DNA of 6,029 nt from JAGTVB01 sp964624765. GTDB taxonomy: Bacteria; Pseudomonadota; Gammaproteobacteria; HK1. This document shows positions 5,752-6,029 of this stretch, piece after piece; the first letter of the stretch is position 1, and each line of letters starts with the position of its first letter. The position numbers were made by a program, and so were the translations under genes. The stretch covers positions 1 to 6,029 of the forward strand of contig CAZUZO010000171.1 in NCBI GenBank assembly GCA_964624765.1, given 5' to 3'. Under the pieces are notes generated by a model. The model saw only the letters and a list, made by a program, of their open reading frames with translations. It ran no database searches and was not told where the DNA came from.

Positions 5752-5857
5752 TGCCGCGGCTAACCCGCCCTAACCCGTCCCCCAAAAGGGAAAGGTTTTG
5801 GCGGAAATCACCTAAGGAGAATAAGGAGAAGGAGTCGTTGTCGCCGGAGGAGAGGGG

Positions 5858-6029
5858 ATGAACAAGGCTAGGGTCAGCACCACTGCCGGTGCCATGGGCG
5901 TCCTGCCCAATTTAGGCATCGCCACCACCCAGATGCTGGTTCTACCGGCCTCGTATTGGAAATCGCGATTATCCTGGGTTCACCACGTTTGGTTAAACAA
6001 TAGTATCATATGTGAAACTATTCAATGCA
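5858..6029 (+). CDS. Possible start of an unrecognised gene, open at the right edge
   Basis: ATG 5858 follows a strong ribosome binding site, GGAGGAG (5846-5852), at 5 nt spacing and opens a frame of 57 codons that reaches the window edge without a stop. It begins MNKARVSTTAGAMGVLPNLG, then 'IATTQMLVLPASYW'. I recognise no family or motif. The first 30 or so residues look plausibly coding. The last 40 bases are AT-rich and contain a near-palindrome, which looks more like intergenic DNA. In another frame, 'LVLEIAIILGSPRLVKQ' ends at TAG about 5999-6001, so a frameshifted remnant is an alternative. Real translation is uncertain. Confidence 0.3.
   Translation, partial: MNKARVSTTAGAMGVLPNLGIATTQMLVLPASYWKSRLSWVHHVWLNNSIICETIQC
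6000..6021. promoter_or_regulatory. 22-bp near-palindrome, operator-like
   Basis: From 6000 to 6021 the sequence begins ATAGTATCATA and mirrors with 9 of 11 base pairs around a central CATATG-like core. It sits in an abrupt AT-rich patch. It could be a repressor site for a gene beyond the edge; no evidence beyond symmetry. Confidence 0.25.

Larger units (their letters stand above)
5599..5857. other. Repeat-rich non-coding stretch
   Basis: I see no credible gene here. It holds two clear hairpins (listed separately), C-rich runs (TAACCCGCCCTAACCCGTCC at 5761-5780), a smaller CCAAAA/TTTTGG pair (5782-5787 and 5796-5801), and a purine-rich AAGGAGAATAAGGAGAAGGAG-like run up to 5834. CTAAGGCGATTTCC (5673-5686) and GGAAATCACCTAAG (5803-5816) are inverted repeats matching at 12 of 14 positions, so the hairpins may belong to one compact 144-bp repeat unit. 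Confidence 0.5.

Noticed and set aside
1..6029. CRISPR array, tRNA or rRNA gene
   Set aside because: No regularly spaced direct repeats and no cloverleaf or rRNA-like sequence were seen.

Overview
The window looks like accessory DNA from a moderately GC-rich proteobacterium. A gammaproteobacterium is my best guess, from the style of the valS tail and of the CCCTTTCCC-type hairpin repeat; this is an inference, not a firm assignment. From left to right it holds a damaged 3' end of valS (+), a three-gene minus-strand cassette, a degenerate IS1-like insertion sequence (+), a VapC-type PIN toxin gene (+) wrecked by two mobile elements, and a repeat-rich stretch with an unrecognised partial ORF at the right edge.

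The cassette at 3660-324 reads DegT/DnrJ-type PLP aminotransferase, small unrecognised protein, GMC-type FAD oxidoreductase. The genes are tightly packed: the small gene's stop overlaps the oxidoreductase start, and a 5' form of the small gene may begin one base after the aminotransferase stop. The chemistry fits an alcohol -> carbonyl -> amine conversion, as in the GMC dehydrogenase plus aminotransferase pairs of aminoglycoside pathways. Substrate and pathway cannot be read from the DNA. The oxidoreductase has Arg where GMC enzymes normally have the catalytic His, one base away from a His codon.

The right half is a small mobile-element graveyard. The IS (3762-5017) has perfect 27-bp terminal inverted repeats, but its transposase carries two opposite frameshifts and an Asp->Asn change at a DDE position. 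Its right end cuts into vapC just after the missing 'LLLDT' start, and no target duplication or vapC 5' half lies on the other side, which points to a deletion or recombination at the IS. Inside the rest of vapC sits a second, 207-bp non-autonomous element (5134-5340) with about 20-bp inverted ends, a clean 8-bp direct repeat (GAAATGGC) and nested palindromes. Removing the element and one repeat copy restores an uninterrupted PIN reading frame. This MITE-like element is the clearest possibly undescribed object in the window.

Several reading frames are broken here (valS tail, transposase twice, possibly the small cassette gene). Real decay is likely for the mobile elements, but indel errors in the assembly should be excluded before biological weight is placed on single-base frameshifts.
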